Shown one piece after another: positions 63,343 to 64,000 of a stretch of DNA of 64,000 nucleotides (the stretch's first letter is position 1; each line of letters starts with the position of its first letter). The position numbers were made by a program, and so were the translations under genes. The notes under the pieces were generated by a model that did no database searches, had not been told where the DNA came from, and saw only the letters and a program-made list of their open reading frames with translations. The stretch spans positions 4,913,624-4,977,623 of the forward strand of contig NC_087071.1 of assembly GCF_963678635.1 (NCBI RefSeq), written 5' to 3'. The stretch comes from Symsagittifera roscoffensis (Eukaryota > Xenacoelomorpha > Acoela > Convolutidae).

Positions 63343-64000
63343 TCTCAAGGGTCAGGGACATTATTTCTTTTGCTTTTATACCTCATTCAGTCGCAGCCAA
63401 TTCTGTTCGCGTAAGACATGAGACTACAATTCGTGTATCCGCTTAAGGGTCACTGCCAAAACACTCCCCACTAAAAACAGAACGCCCCCATGGCTATGTC
63501 TCTAAATACCTAAAACACGCGAACGCCAATAAAACAGGTTCGGAAGTTCTAGTATACCTTTAGTTTAATTAGACAGTGCATCTTTGATCCATTTCAGGTG
63601 GATCAACCTAAAACTCCTCTTATCTCAACGTAATCACATAAAATGCACTCAAGAAATTAACTAGTGACGAGACTCTAGAATTAAGCATATAATCATGATA
63701 AAGTAACTAAAGATAAAAAAATGTATGCAATAAGTAGTTTCAAATTAACAAGTTTAATCTTCTGAACCATTGGGTAGCTTCGGCTGTCCACCTTTCCGAT
63801 CAATGTTCTCTCTCTTCCGACGATGATACTCCTCAAGATTTCACGTTTCTCTCTATCAGGAACAAGACAGCTGTTCTCAAGTTGTTGATTTCAGTAAAAT
63901 TGCAAACAGCAGTTTTACTTTCGACTGATTCCTAACAATTTTCCCGCAATTCTGATATTTTTCTTCTGATCAAATCAATTTCTTATTGTCAGTTGTCACG
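63343..64000 (-). repeat. Inverted, diverged copy of the D repeat
   Basis: The reverse complement aligns with 17950-18620: CTCAAGGGTCAGGGAC, GACATGAGAC, the TTGATCCATTTCAGGTGGATCAA palindrome at 63584-63606 and TCTTGAGTGCATTTTATG. It continues past the window edge. It is more diverged than copies 1 and 2 are from each other, so it is an older insertion beside copy C. Confidence 0.75.

Overview
The window is eukaryotic, most likely an invertebrate animal, but the species cannot be named from the sequence. The evidence is an intron-split EF-hand gene with GT/AG junctions, AT-rich introns and intergenic DNA, a Penelope-like element with pseudo-LTRs, and large Ty3/gypsy-type retroelements. A 23-base run of N at 17345-17367 marks an assembly gap.

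Left third (1-17 kb) is host-like. A calmodulin-like gene with four EF-hands runs on the + strand (exons 765-952, 1947-2088, 4979-5111). Its first visible intron holds a long fold-back repeat and a decayed copy of the end of the preceding exon. Two heavily decayed coding relics of unknown family follow (about 9.34-10.19 kb minus, 12.0-13.09 kb plus). A GNAT acetyltransferase exon resembling spermidine/spermine N-acetyltransferase lies at 15541-15994 minus. Most of the rest is gene-free AT-rich DNA.

From 17.7 to 21.4 kb two direct copies of a roughly 970-bp repeat (family D) flank a 14-bp minisatellite that has itself been doubled. An older inverted copy of D closes the window at 63.34-64.0 kb.

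From 21.49 to 50.28 kb lies one giant Ty3/gypsy-type LTR retroelement (element A, minus strand). It is about 24.5 kb without the nested insertion. The 5' LTR is at 49379-50277 and a tRNA-primer-site candidate is at 49352-49366, followed by a 2.8-kb leader and Gag (coiled coil, capsid, two zinc knuckles). Pol follows (protease, RT, RNase H, integrase, long C-terminal extension), then an 8-9 kb accessory coding region with a coiled coil, an SGNH/GDSL-esterase-like domain and a second SGNH-like region. The 3' LTR (906 bp in two pieces) is split by a full-length Penelope-like element (PLE, 21532-25738). The PLE has pseudo-LTRs, hammerhead-like cores, an RT that carries a PHD-like zinc finger between motifs B and C, and a C-terminal GIY-YIG nuclease. 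All of these reading frames carry stops or frameshifts, so the copies look dead.

From 50.48 to 63.3 kb are two rearranged, internally deleted relatives (B and C). They lack Gag and RT but keep integrase pieces and the Pol extension. In place of a segment of A they carry a macro-domain-like module, present three times because B holds a tandem duplication of about 1.96 kb. At the same place A carries an unrelated AT-rich open frame of about 200 codons. The swap of one module for another at a fixed place downstream of integrase, with the SGNH and macro domains, is the most unusual biology in the window. These domains suggest accessory functions acting on host RNA, lipid or ADP-ribose chemistry, but that is inference from domain type only.
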